Of a stretch of 43,396 nucleotides of DNA, positions 9,484 to 18,590 are shown piece by piece. The number at the start of each line of letters is the position of its first letter. The first letter of the stretch is position 1. Below the pieces are notes generated by a model. That model did no database searches. It saw only the letters and a list, made by a program, of their open reading frames with translations, and was not told the DNA's origin. Both the position numbers and the translations under genes were made by a program. Origin of the DNA: Stenomitos frigidus ULC18 (GTDB lineage Bacteria > Cyanobacteriota > Cyanobacteriia > Leptolyngbyales > Leptolyngbyaceae); NCBI RefSeq assembly GCF_003003795.1, contig NZ_PVWK01000110.1:1-43396 (forward strand), given 5' to 3'.

Positions 9484-9834
9484 AAGAACACAATTGAAAC
9501 AATAACCTTAGCAAGAATAGCGGATCACTGTAAGGTCGTCAGTATAGAATCAGCAATTCTCATTTTGAAGCTCGGTGTTCTGCACCCAAACTCCTTCTTT
9601 TGTGGCAGATCGATGGTTGCTGGAGAGCATAGCGTATCAACGATCGCCGCTAGCGCTGGCGCGAACGATTGTCAGTGTGACTGGCCATCTGGGACGGTTT
9701 GTATCCGCAAGAAAGTGGGCGCAACGTCGTTTTCTATGCTTGCAAAAATTACCCGTTGGGGTACCCAATGCCGCCCGTAATGTTCTCAGTTCAGACTGGT
9801 GTAGTTTTTAAGCCCACTTACTAGGAACATTTCT
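9484..9834. other. Divergent intergenic region without a recognised gene
   Basis: These 351 bp separate the minus-strand permease from the plus-strand small membrane protein. Open frames at 9565-9780 and 9575-9811 overlap each other, lack ribosome-binding sites and have implausible, Cys/Trp/Arg-rich sequences, so they are not called. A weak palindrome (TTGGGGTACCCAA) lies near 9754. Promoters for both flanking genes must lie here, but none is distinct enough to call. Confidence 0.4.
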
Positions 9835-10110
9835 ATGCTGTCTAACGCGTCCTCTTCTGCCACCCTTGCAAAAAGCATCTTTAAAAGCAAGACGTTCTGG
9901 GGTGCTGTTTTAACGGCCGTTGCCGCGATCGCTCCTATAGTCGCTAAAAGCGTGAATGACTATCAAGAGAACCATAAAATTGACCCCAATAGCGTTGCTC
10001 AAATCGTAGTTGTGCTGGCAACAACCGGTGTCACGATACTTGGACGCTTGGATGCGAGTGGTCCTGTTTATACGCCCAACGGTTTCCCAGGTCCAAATAA
10101 ACCTGAATAG
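9835..10110 (+). CDS. Small two-helix membrane protein, holin-like
   Basis: A 91-aa protein with two hydrophobic segments: about 23-41 (FWGAVLTAVAAIAPIVAKS) and about 54-70 (VAQIVVVLATTGVTILG). It ends in a polar tail, GPVYTPNGFPGPNKPE. The hydrophobic hairpin followed by GRLDASGPVYTP resembles small proteins annotated as phage holin-like in cyanobacteria, but no other phage gene is nearby and the function is unproven. An AGGAA stretch lies 8-12 nt upstream of the ATG. A clear hairpin terminator follows the gene, so it is likely monocistronic. Confidence 0.7.
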   Translation: MLSNASSSATLAKSIFKSKTFWGAVLTAVAAIAPIVAKSVNDYQENHKIDPNSVAQIVVVLATTGVTILGRLDASGPVYTPNGFPGPNKPE

Positions 10111-10177
10111 TGGGGTGATGTTCTGGATCTGCGAACTGACGTCCTTTTAATACAGATTAATTCAGAGAGTAAATCTT

Positions 10178-10200
10178 AGCCCCTCATTGCAGGGGCTTTC
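10178..10200 (+). terminator. Rho-independent-type terminator
   Basis: A perfect 7-bp stem, AGCCCCT / AGGGGCT, with a 6-nt loop (CATTGC) is followed by TTTC, 68 bp after the stop of the holin-like gene. Confidence 0.65.
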
Positions 10201-10256
10201 TGCGTTGATGGCATTGCAGCCTGTGGTGTGATGCAATGCTGCCAGCAGCTAACCCA

Positions 10257-10282
10257 GAGCCAAAACCTGAAGGCTTTGGCTC
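10257..10282 (-). terminator. Hairpin downstream of the desulforedoxin-like gene
   Basis: GAGCCAAA (10257-10264) pairs perfectly with TTTGGCTC (10275-10282) across a 10-nt loop. It lies 37 bp beyond the stop of the minus-strand gene at 10319-10489. No clear T-run follows on that strand, so a terminator role is likely but not certain. Confidence 0.4.
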
Positions 10283-10318
10283 AATCATCCACGCCTGAGA
10301 ATGCTCTGAAGGCTGGGT

Positions 10319-10489
10319 TTATTCTTTTGCTGTTTTCGCTGGCGCCTGTTGTTGCACGAGCTTCATCTGCTCCCCACAGCAGATCTCGGAAACTGACGAT
10401 TTACCGTCTGCACAAGGGCAGGCCTTCTCATAAACAAGCTGTGCTCCGCACTTTGCGCAAGCGTAACGATCACCGGCTTGACGTTGCAT
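10319..10489 (-). CDS. Desulforedoxin-like small Cys4 protein
   Basis: A 56-aa protein below common length cut-offs. It has a strong ribosome-binding site (AAGGAGG, 8 nt before the ATG). The sequence starts MQRQAGDRYACAKCGAQL and continues to EICCGEQMKLV. The order G-D-x-Y-x-C-x2-C-G ... C-C-G-x-x-M is that of desulforedoxin and the N-terminal domain of desulfoferrodoxin, where CX2C and adjacent CC bind one Fe(SCys)4 centre. Here the candidate ligands are C11, C14, C37 and C38; a further CPC at 24-26 is not part of that motif. Desulforedoxin-type centres are electron carriers, so a redox role is plausible, but zinc binding is equally possible. A 13-bp tandem repeat lies just upstream and a hairpin downstream. 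Confidence 0.75.
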   Translation of the reverse strand: MQRQAGDRYACAKCGAQLVYEKACPCADGKSSVSEICCGEQMKLVQQQAPAKTAKE

Positions 10490-10525
10490 TTCAATTTCCT
10501 CCTTCGTTTTGTTGTCTGAGAGTGT

Positions 10526-10551
10526 GGTCTAACGTTCGGGTCTAACGTTCG
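10526..10551. promoter_or_regulatory. 13-bp direct repeat upstream of the desulforedoxin-like gene
   Basis: GGTCTAACGTTCG occurs twice head to tail without a gap (10526-10538 and 10539-10551). The pair lies 37-62 bp upstream of the ATG at 10489, the usual position for a regulator binding to tandem half-sites. The regulator is unknown. Confidence 0.45.
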
Positions 10552-10834
10552 ATTGAAGGTTGTGTAAGCTATCCAGTTGATCGAGCGGCTCGGCAACCCA
10601 GTTGAAAGCATCTATACTGCGTCCGAATCGTTGCGTTTTTGAGGCAATGATCAACTGGTGGAAACAATAAGATGATGTCGGGCTGGCTGAAACACTCTAC
10701 AGGTCGAATCTGGACGTCATACAGCTTGAAAAAGTAGCAAATGCTGCGATCAGACTCTAAGTCTTTCCAGAACTCTTTCCAGAACTTTAAATCTTCACGA
10801 AAATTTTATCACAACGCGCAAGCATTTTGAGCCT
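10552..10834. other. Intergenic stretch without recognised genes
   Basis: No convincing coding sequence was found on either strand. The 82-aa minus-strand open frame at 10363-10611 is a shadow of the 56-aa gene in another frame. The only structure seen is a short direct repeat, CTTTCCAGAACT, twice near 10768-10793. Confidence 0.35.
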
Positions 10835-11106
10835 CCATGCTTAGAAACGTGAATTAAATCATCTGTAAATCTGGCATCCTGTAGGCGACTGGCATTGCCA
10901 TGCTCCTAAGGAGCGTGGATTAAATAACATCGGTCATCTTCACGGTAAGGGCTTAGCATTCGGCAGGGTTGCCTTCGGCCACAGCAAGCGCTTTTACCCG
11001 AATGCTAAGCCCCTACAAAATTGTCGGTTGATTAAATTCTCATTCCTAAGCGAGACATTCGACCTTATTTAATCGGTCTTCCTTAGCGGATCATGCTATT
11101 TGGGCT
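10835..11106. repeat. Composite palindromic repeat (two direct plus two inverted copies)
   Basis: Four related units of about 25-35 bp surround a central hairpin. Two read forward: near 10836-10861 (CATGCTTAGAAACGTGAATT) and 10898-10930 (CATGCTCCTAAGGAGCGTGG, then ATTAAATAA). Two read in reverse: near 11030-11056 (GATTAAATTCTCATTCCTAAG) and 11070-11106 (TTATTTAATCGGTCTTCCTT). The first forward unit matches the first reverse unit at 18 of 22 core positions. Nested inverted repeats without an ORF suggest a non-autonomous mobile element or a site of repeat insertion into an older repeat. Confidence 0.55.
10950..11013. repeat. Central 15-bp inverted repeat of the composite element
   Basis: GGGCTTAGCATTCGG (10950-10964) and CCGAATGCTAAGCCC (10999-11013) are perfect inverted copies separated by 34 nt. 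From general familiarity, palindromes with this GGGCTTAGCATTCGG arm are dispersed in many cyanobacterial genomes; copy number here needs a genome search. Confidence 0.65.
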
Positions 11107-11199
11107 GCAATGACAAAACTTATGGTTTGATTTGCTGGAAATGTTCACAGAGCTTCAACAAGATATTTAAGCTTGATTTAAGATTTCTCACATCTCCTG

Positions 11200-11577
11200 G
11201 TGATCGAGACGATCGCTCTTATGGTGGGAGAGGAACTTCGCATCGCCCAAACCGCTCGCTGGATAAGCCAGCACCTTATGACTATGGTTATGTCACCCGC
11301 CTTTATCCGTTCCCTGTTGCTGACCAGCACCTTCAGCTTTGCCTCTCCATTGGTGCTCATCGGCATTGTGCTGGCGTTGCTGTCAGCGATCGCGCAAATT
11401 CCGCTCATGACAGCGATCGCCCAGGTTGCAGCCGAAAAACTTTTACAGTTTCTGGCCGTCTTTGGCAGTGGCGACTCGTTTCAGGGAGCCTTGGTCATTG
11501 GTTTGACCTGTGGATTAGTCGGCGCACTGTTCGATGCCTATGCCTTCTACCGCCACCAAAACTTACGCGATAGCTAA
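11200..11577 (+). CDS. Small membrane protein of unknown function
   Basis: A 125-aa frame with two or three hydrophobic segments: about 35-59 (SLLLTSTFSFASPLVLIGIVLAL region), a helical stretch about 60-87, and about 93-112 (FQGALVIGLTCGLVGALFDAY region). It ends in a polar tail, YRHQNLRDS. The frame uses HIP1 octamers and normal codons, and it is terminated by the palindrome at 11593-11657, which favours a real gene over the overlapping 11100-11573 frame. The start is uncertain: GTG at 11200 or ATG at 11221, neither with a good ribosome-binding site. No family was recognised. Confidence 0.55.
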   Translation: MIETIALMVGEELRIAQTARWISQHLMTMVMSPAFIRSLLLTSTFSFASPLVLIGIVLALLSAIAQIPLMTAIAQVAAEKLLQFLAVFGSGDSFQGALVIGLTCGLVGALFDAYAFYRHQNLRDS

Positions 11578-11592
11578 TGAGAGCCGATGCAA

Positions 11593-11657
11593 AAACCGGG
11601 TTTCTCAACCAAACTATGCCGTTGAGTCACCTGGTAGCGATCAGAAACCCGGTTTCT
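11593..11657. terminator. Palindrome between convergent genes, probable bidirectional terminator
   Basis: AAACCGGGTTTCT (11593-11605) and AGAAACCCGGTTT (11643-11655) are perfect 13-bp inverted copies, followed by CTTTT. It lies between the small membrane protein (stop 11577) and leuC, which converges from the other side (stop 11674). It is a close relative of the palindrome at 1930-1990. Confidence 0.65.
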
Positions 11658-11673
11658 TTTAAAGCCAGCATCT

Positions 11674-13077
<1,404 letters not shown>

Positions 13078-13164
13078 GGTTTTTGTCTTGCCTGCCCGCG
13101 ATCGGTGTGTGGTGGGACTCCATTCTACCAAGCGATGTTCACAACGGGGATAAAAGCGATCGGC

Positions 13165-13192
13165 GGTCAGCGGTCAGCGGTCAGCGGTCGGT
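13165..13192. repeat. Heptamer tandem repeat upstream of leuC
   Basis: GGTCAGC is repeated three times exactly (13165-13185), followed by a degenerate copy (GGTCGGT). Short tandem heptamers of this type are common between genes in filamentous cyanobacteria. This one is about 90 bp upstream of the leuC start. Confidence 0.75.
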
Positions 13193-13246
13193 AGTCAGTA
13201 AAAATTGGATCAAGCGCTGCTAACGCTGCAACTAGGCTTGCGATGG

Positions 13247-13267
13247 CTGATAGCTGATAGCTGATAG
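13247..13267. repeat. Heptamer tandem repeat abutting the CPBP gene stop
   Basis: CTGATAG is repeated three times exactly (13247-13267) and ends at the base next to the stop codon of the minus-strand CPBP gene (13268-13270). Confidence 0.75.
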
Positions 13268-14674
13268 CTAAAAAGGCACAACCAGCGATGCACCTAATAG
13301 TAGAACAGCCGTCGTATCCACAATGCCGTGAATCGTGATCGAAGCCCAGAGACGATTAGTTTCGCCAAAGGCCAGGGCATAAAACATCGATGCCAGGGTT
13401 GCTAACGCTGCATAAATGGCTTTGTACTGCAACGGCGATAGGGCAATACCAGAACCAGGATTATTGCCGATGTGACAAACGCCAAAAATGACGGAGCAAA
13501 TGATCGCAGACCACAAAACAACCTGTTGACGATTCAGGGGCTGGTGCGATCGCGCCTGCATTTGATCACGAATGAACACCATCAGCCCCGATCGAAACAG
13601 CATTTCCTCAAAGATGCCAACACGAAAGCTAAAGAGAACGGCATAGCTGAGGAAAAAAAGGATAGAGCCACCTAAAGCCTGCCAATCGAAGGTTGAAAGC
13701 GCTTTGGATGGTGCAAACTTTAGCACCAGCGCCAGCGGCACTAAAAGCACAACCGCCAATAGAATCATCTTAGCGGTGTAGAAGACATCGTCTTTACGCA
13801 CAGCAAAGCTGTAGCCAAAGTGCGCTCGCCCCAGCCCTGTTCCATAGATTAAGACAAGTGCAAACAGGGTGAGGCTGATAAATGGACCAAAGCTAAACGA
13901 CGGTCTAGAAAACCAAAAAAGACTGACCAGGCAAGCAGCCGCTAAGAGTAAATCAAACACCATCATGCGATCGGGCGGTGTTGTTCTCACGATCGGCAAC
14001 TGCATTATAAAGGCGATCAGTACATAGCTTAAACCAATGAAATACCCTGAATATTCAGCTTCAAAAGTAGATGAAATTAGCGATGTATTAACAAGGCTGA
14101 TGTAAAGCAAATTAGCAATGAGAAAACTAAGGAGCTGCCCGTTTCGCTTCACAAAAGTAGCGATTGTTTGATCTTTCTTTGTGTAGATTCTACGACCACG
14201 TAGCTCTAGCAATAAAAAAGGCAATCGCAGAACAACAAAGACTCCCAGCAAAAAGCAGAGGGCATTCAGCCCAAAATTATTGCTTACAATGAGGCTGTCG
14301 AATTGCTTGAGCCAACTAAACCGCGTTGGGTTCAACGCTAACAATTTAACAACGGCAATATAAAGCCCCAAGAGTAAGCAAGTCAGCGTTTGAAACCAAA
14401 GCCCATTATTTTTTAAGAGCACCCGCCTAGCAAACTCTGCTCCAACATGAGTTGCTAGAAAAAAGATGGGGATGGCAGCAAAGATGACAAACGATGCTGC
14501 TTCTACCAAACGCTCTGTAAGCGTCCAAAGCTTATGACTAAGACTGAGCCGAATGACAATTGCGCTAAACCAGAGCACGCAGCCGATCGCTGCCACCATG
14601 AGCTCGCCGTTGCCGTCATATCGCTTTGGTTCGGCAAACTCGCAGCGGTTGGTTAAAAAGCCCACATTCATCAA
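13268..14674 (-). CDS. CPBP-family intramembrane metalloprotease
   Basis: A 468-aa polytopic membrane protein with about 10-12 hydrophobic segments. The C-terminal third carries the CPBP (Abi/CAAX protease, Rce1-like) motifs: E356-E357 with R361 in FEEMLFRSGL, H401 in FGVCHIGNN, and H449 in ITIHGIVDT. The last motif usually reads HxxxN, but here D453 replaces N. The N-terminal half is an additional membrane region of unknown role, making the protein longer than the usual 200-300 aa. Substrates of bacterial CPBP proteases are mostly unknown. The start is one of two adjacent ATGs. Its 3' end touches a heptamer repeat. Confidence 0.85.
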   Translation of the reverse strand: MMNVGFLTNRCEFAEPKRYDGNGELMVAAIGCVLWFSAIVIRLSLSHKLWTLTERLVEAASFVIFAAIPIFFLATHVGAEFARRVLLKNNGLWFQTLTCLLLGLYIAVVKLLALNPTRFSWLKQFDSLIVSNNFGLNALCFLLGVFVVLRLPFLLLELRGRRIYTKKDQTIATFVKRNGQLLSFLIANLLYISLVNTSLISSTFEAEYSGYFIGLSYVLIAFIMQLPIVRTTPPDRMMVFDLLLAAACLVSLFWFSRPSFSFGPFISLTLFALVLIYGTGLGRAHFGYSFAVRKDDVFYTAKMILLAVVLLVPLALVLKFAPSKALSTFDWQALGGSILFFLSYAVLFSFRVGIFEEMLFRSGLMVFIRDQMQARSHQPLNRQQVVLWSAIICSVIFGVCHIGNNPGSGIALSPLQYKAIYAALATLASMFYALAFGETNRLWASITIHGIVDTTAVLLLGASLVVPF

Positions 14675-14807
14675 TTAGCGTTAGATGTCAAACGAACTCT
14701 GAAATCATAGCACTCTGCTTTTTCTCTCTGTCGCTGGGAGTACAGGACTGAAACTTGATAGCGTATTAAAGCCGTCAGCGATCAAACAAGCGATCGCACT
14801 ACTAACC

Positions 14808-16553
14808 ATGGGGATCTGGATGGAAGCCGTAAAAAAATGGCTGACTCAGCGAGAAAATCATCAATTGCTTGGCCTCCTGGTCTGTGGCTTGTTGCTACGG
14901 GGCGCGATCGCCGTCTGGTTACCACCTGGTTTTGATGAAGGCTACTACTATCTCTACACGCGTCATCCCGATTGGAGCTACTTTGACCATCCATTATTAG
15001 TAGCGCTGACAACAGGCTTTGGCCCCTGGCTAACCGGCCTTGTTTCGCCGTTCACCATTCGGTTAGGAACGCTCCTGCTACACACGGGATCGCTGCTGCT
15101 GCTGGACCTGACCAGTGCACGGCTCTTTTCCACGCGTGCAGCGACCTTGACGCTAGCGATCGCTACTCTAGTCCCCATTTTCCAACTCGGCTTCGGCGTC
15201 CTGACCTTACCAGACAGCCCGTTAATGTTCTTCTGGACAGCGGCCCTATACGTAGCCGTCTGCGAATTTTTTGAGCCCCAGGACGCAAAGCAACAGAACG
15301 ATACCGCTTCGCCCCTCTCTTCCCCTGCTTCCCTTTCTCCCTCCGTCCCCCTTTCCCCCCTCTACCGTCCTAGCTATAAGCTGGCGATCGTCGGTCTCCT
15401 CGTCGGCCTCGCCTGCCTGGGTAAATATCACGGACTGGCGCTTGGCTTCGGGCTGCTTGGCTTCTGCCTCACCAATTCGCGCTATCGAGCCGCCCTACTT
15501 TCACCCTGGATGCTGGCAAGCCTGGGACTCTTCCTACTGGCCATTTCGCCGATCGTGGTTTGGAATGCCCAACATGACTGGGTTTCACTACGGTTTCAGT
15601 CAGGACGCGCCGTTCCCGATCGTGGCTATAGTCTCCTGGATCTATTAGTCACCTTTCTCGCAGGCGTTGCCTACCTATTCCCAACCTTTGGCTTTCCTTT
15701 ATGGTGGGTGAGCGGAAAAGCCCTGGTAGGGCAGCTCGGCAGGGGAGTGGGGACGCAGGGGGATCAGAGGGAGCAACTCAAAACTCAAAACTCAAATCTT
15801 CCCCACACCCCACACCCCACACCCCACACCCCACATTCCTCACCCCTCACTTCCCTCATCCTCTGGCTTGCGCTCCCTTTAATGCTGATCTTTACCTTTA
15901 TGGGTGGCTACCGCTCCATCTTGCCAACGTGGGCAATGCCAGGTTTTTGGGGTGCAACGCTGTTGTTGGGACAGCAAGCAGTGAGTTGGCAACGGCGCAC
16001 TGTCAAGCGCTGGTTGGTAGGATCGGGCTTGGTAATCACCAGCCTGCTGCTAGTGGCGTTACTGCATGTGACGATCGGCACCTTACAAAAGCCGAGTCGC
16101 TACGCTTGGTTCGGGGGCTTTTTGACACCCAGTAACGATGCGTCCACACAACTCATCGATATTCAGCAACTGCGGCGAGGTTTTGCCGATTCACCGTTGC
16201 TCACTACCGCCATGCAAGCGACAGACTTTTTCTTTACCAACGACATATACCTGGCAGGACAATTAGGTATGGCGATCGCGCCTCTCAACCCCAAACCCAT
16301 TACCTGTTTTGACAAAGATTTACGCGGCTTTGCCTTCTGGTCTACTCGCGACGAATGGGTGGGGCAAAGTGGTCTTCTGGTCACAACGGCAGTACAAGCG
16401 CGATCGACAGTTAACCAATACCAGGAGTACTTTAAGGAGATTCAAAAAATTGCCGCGATTCCGATTCAACGGGGTGGCTCGATCGTGCAAGTGATTGAAA
16501 TCTACCAGTGCAAGACCATGCTGCAACCCTACCCAAGACCATATGGGAGATAA
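14808..16553 (+). CDS. GT39-type membrane glycosyltransferase with low-complexity insert
   Basis: A 581-aa polytopic membrane protein of the ArnT/PMT (GT-C fold) type. D43-E44 in GFDEGYYYLY are the acidic pair of the first periplasmic loop, followed by WSYFDHPLLV; both are typical of glycosyltransferase family 39 enzymes that use polyprenyl-phosphate sugars. About ten hydrophobic segments follow. Two stretches look inserted: a Pro/Ser-rich one near residues 165-185, and one at about 308-350 rich in H, T and P (HTPHPTPHTPH) that translates two heptamer DNA arrays (15776-15835). The frame stays open through both. The sugar and acceptor cannot be predicted. The start could instead be ATG at 14820; neither has a clear ribosome-binding site. 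Confidence 0.82.
   Translation: MGIWMEAVKKWLTQRENHQLLGLLVCGLLLRGAIAVWLPPGFDEGYYYLYTRHPDWSYFDHPLLVALTTGFGPWLTGLVSPFTIRLGTLLLHTGSLLLLDLTSARLFSTRAATLTLAIATLVPIFQLGFGVLTLPDSPLMFFWTAALYVAVCEFFEPQDAKQQNDTASPLSSPASLSPSVPLSPLYRPSYKLAIVGLLVGLACLGKYHGLALGFGLLGFCLTNSRYRAALLSPWMLASLGLFLLAISPIVVWNAQHDWVSLRFQSGRAVPDRGYSLLDLLVTFLAGVAYLFPTFGFPLWWVSGKALVGQLGRGVGTQGDQREQLKTQNSNLPHTPHPTPHTPHSSPLTSLILWLALPLMLIFTFMGGYRSILPTWAMPGFWGATLLLGQQAVSWQRRTVKRWLVGSGLVITSLLLVALLHVTIGTLQKPSRYAWFGGFLTPSNDASTQLIDIQQLRRGFADSPLLTTAMQATDFFFTNDIYLAGQLGMAIAPLNPKPITCFDKDLRGFAFWSTRDEWVGQSGLLVTTAVQARSTVNQYQEYFKEIQKIAAIPIQRGGSIVQVIEIYQCKTMLQPYPRPYGR
15776..15835. repeat. Two heptamer arrays inside the glycosyltransferase gene
   Basis: ACTCAAA is repeated three times (15776-15796), and after 4 nt CCCCACA is repeated five times (15801-15835). 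Both lie within the open reading frame. Gain or loss of one or two 7-bp units would shift the frame, so the gene is a candidate for reversible on/off switching. Confidence 0.85.
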
Positions 16554-16796
16554 TGATAACGGTTGAATTAAAAGTTTTGAATCAGCAGGGCTTTGTTGCA
16601 TGAACATTCTCGGGAGATTTATCTTCTTATCTCCCAACTTCTACACTAAACCATCTGCCGCTTTAACTGACAGACTGGAGCCGTTGTAGTGCTATTGAAA
16701 GCACGGTGCAGGAGCGATCGCTAAAGTAAACGACATCAATCAGGCAAGTTAATTTGAACTCCCAATTCTGGGGAAGACAGGTTTAACGATTCATCC

Positions 16797-18590
16797 TTAA
16801 AACCCCAGCAGCCGCGCACCCTGGTAGAAAACAAAACTCACAAGCCAGGCAAGACTGAGCGACCACCCAACAGACAACAGCGTAAATTTAAGGCTTTTGG
16901 ACTCGCTTTTGAGTACGGCAACGGTGGAGAGGCAGGGCACATACAGCAGCGTGAATAGCATGAAACTATAGGCCTGTACCCAATCAATTTGTTGCGCGAT
17001 CGCGCCTGCTAACTCTCCGCCGCTGGCTTTGCCGTAAATCACTGCCAGCCCGCCTAACACAATCTCCTTAGCAATAAAGCCAAAAAACAAGGCGACGGTT
17101 AGCTGTGGATTGATGCCGAGCGGCGCGAACAAGGGCTGTAGTGCCTGCCCAACCATGCCCGACAGCGTTTGAGCACTGGCCGGGGGGACATTCGTTGGCA
17201 AATTATTTAACAGCCAGATGGCAATGACACCAAAAATGATGAAGCGCCGCGACCAGAACCAGAAATGCTTCACCTCGCACCAGGCGCGTGTCAGCATTTG
17301 TCGCAGCGTCGGAAACCGATAGGGCGGCAGTTCCAGCACCAGGGGTTCCTGGCTGGGAAATTTGCCTTTGAAGAGCACCGCTGTGAGGAATGCCGCTGCA
17401 AAACTCAGGAGATACAGGCTGAAAATGACGGTGGATGACTGATTAGCGGCAAACAGTGCCGTAGACATAAACAGAAAAACGTTCAACCGGGCTGAACACA
17501 GGGAAAACGGAATGATCAGCATCGACAACATTCGTAGTCCGGGCGATCGCATCACTCGCGTCCCCAAGATCGCTGGTACGTTGCAGCCAAACCCCATCAA
17601 TGCCATCACAAAGGAGCGTCCATCTAACCCCAGACGTTCCATCAGGGCATCCATCAAAAAAGCCGCTCGTGAGAGATAACCACTGTCCTCCACGATCGCC
17701 ATACACAGAAAAAAGAGGAAGATGACGGGGAGGAACGCCGCCACCGTGCCAATACCGCCATACAGCCCATCGATCAGAAAGCCTTTGATAAAGACGGGCA
17801 ACGAGGCGAGTAACGGTTCAAGGGCGTTCCCCTTGAACCACTCCAGCCCATCACCCAACCACGCTTGCAGCGGTGTACCCAGCGCGTAGATTGCCTGGAA
17901 GATGAGGTACATGATCCCAAAGAAGAGCGGCAATCCCAAGACTGGATGCAGCAAAAGCCGATCCAAACGACTTGTCCACTCGTCCGACAATCTCAAGGGC
18001 ATTTGGACGGCACCGTTGAGAATTGCCGCCTGGTCATCCACCAGTTGTTGATCGTCTAGCAAGCGTGCTTCAAGCCCTTCCACTGGCACTAAGGCATGGT
18101 GCTGCTGGAGCGCTTCCGTAATCGCCGCGATCGCCGCTTCATACCCCATCCCATACTTCGCACTGATGGGCAGCACCGGAATGCCCAGACGCTCTGCCAG
18201 TAAGTCGGGCTGCACTTTCACACCAAACCGCTCCGCCTCATCAGCCATATTGAGCAGCAGCACAGCAGGCAATCCCAATTGCTTTACCTGGAGGGGCAAA
18301 ATCAGTTGTCGATCGATCTGAGTGGCATTGAGAATCATCAGAACCAAATCGAGCGGTGCCTTCTCCAGGAAACGTCGCACCACTGCTTCATCTTCCGAAA
18401 AGCCGCGCAAGTCATAAATGCCGGGTAAATCAATGACTTCAACTAACTCATCACCTAATTTCACTTCGGCCATCATCAGATCAACCGTAATCCCTGGCCA
18501 ATTGCCAATATGAGCCTGGGAGCCAGTCAGACGGTTAAAAAAGGTCGATTTACCAGTGTTGGGCATACCCAGAACGGCAAGCTGTCTCAT
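16797..18590 (-). CDS. feoB: Ferrous iron transporter FeoB
   Basis: A 597-aa protein that imports Fe2+ across the inner membrane. The N-terminal G domain has G1 GMPNTGKST (8-16), G3 DLPG (54-57) and G4 NMAD (114-117). The membrane part shows FeoB landmarks: the two Gate domains with GFGCNVPAI, FSLCSARLNVF and YVPCLSTVAVLK, including the conserved cysteines proposed to line the pathway. The length suits the shorter FeoB class. The ATG overlaps the feoA stop (ATGA), indicating translational coupling. It converges with the glycosyltransferase across a 243-bp gap that contains only a weak distant inverted repeat (TGGGAGATAA / TTATCTCCCA). Confidence 0.96.
   Translation of the reverse strand: MRQLAVLGMPNTGKSTFFNRLTGSQAHIGNWPGITVDLMMAEVKLGDELVEVIDLPGIYDLRGFSEDEAVVRRFLEKAPLDLVLMILNATQIDRQLILPLQVKQLGLPAVLLLNMADEAERFGVKVQPDLLAERLGIPVLPISAKYGMGYEAAIAAITEALQQHHALVPVEGLEARLLDDQQLVDDQAAILNGAVQMPLRLSDEWTSRLDRLLLHPVLGLPLFFGIMYLIFQAIYALGTPLQAWLGDGLEWFKGNALEPLLASLPVFIKGFLIDGLYGGIGTVAAFLPVIFLFFLCMAIVEDSGYLSRAAFLMDALMERLGLDGRSFVMALMGFGCNVPAILGTRVMRSPGLRMLSMLIIPFSLCSARLNVFLFMSTALFAANQSSTVIFSLYLLSFAAAFLTAVLFKGKFPSQEPLVLELPPYRFPTLRQMLTRAWCEVKHFWFWSRRFIIFGVIAIWLLNNLPTNVPPASAQTLSGMVGQALQPLFAPLGINPQLTVALFFGFIAKEIVLGGLAVIYGKASGGELAGAIAQQIDWVQAYSFMLFTLLYVPCLSTVAVLKSESKSLKFTLLSVGWSLSLAWLVSFVFYQGARLLGF

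Noticed and set aside
9565-9811. Two overlapping open frames before the holin-like gene
   Set aside because: They overlap in different frames, have no ribosome-binding site and show no recognisable protein pattern.
9835-10110. Remnant prophage suggested by the holin-like gene
   Set aside because: No lysin, structural, integrase or attachment-site sequence was found around it.
10836-10930. Two similar units about 63 bp apart resembling CRISPR repeats with a spacer
   Set aside because: Only two units, strongly diverged from each other, with inverted relatives nearby and no cas genes. The palindromic-repeat explanation is better.
11100-11573. 157-aa open frame overlapping the small membrane protein
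   Set aside because: It has an Arg/Cys/His-rich, irregular composition and no ribosome-binding site. The 11200-11577 frame has clean hydrophobic segments and is preferred.
16588-16610. GGGCTTTGTTGCATGAA, similar to the end of some insertion sequences
   Set aside because: A single short match with no partner end, duplication or transposase fragment nearby.
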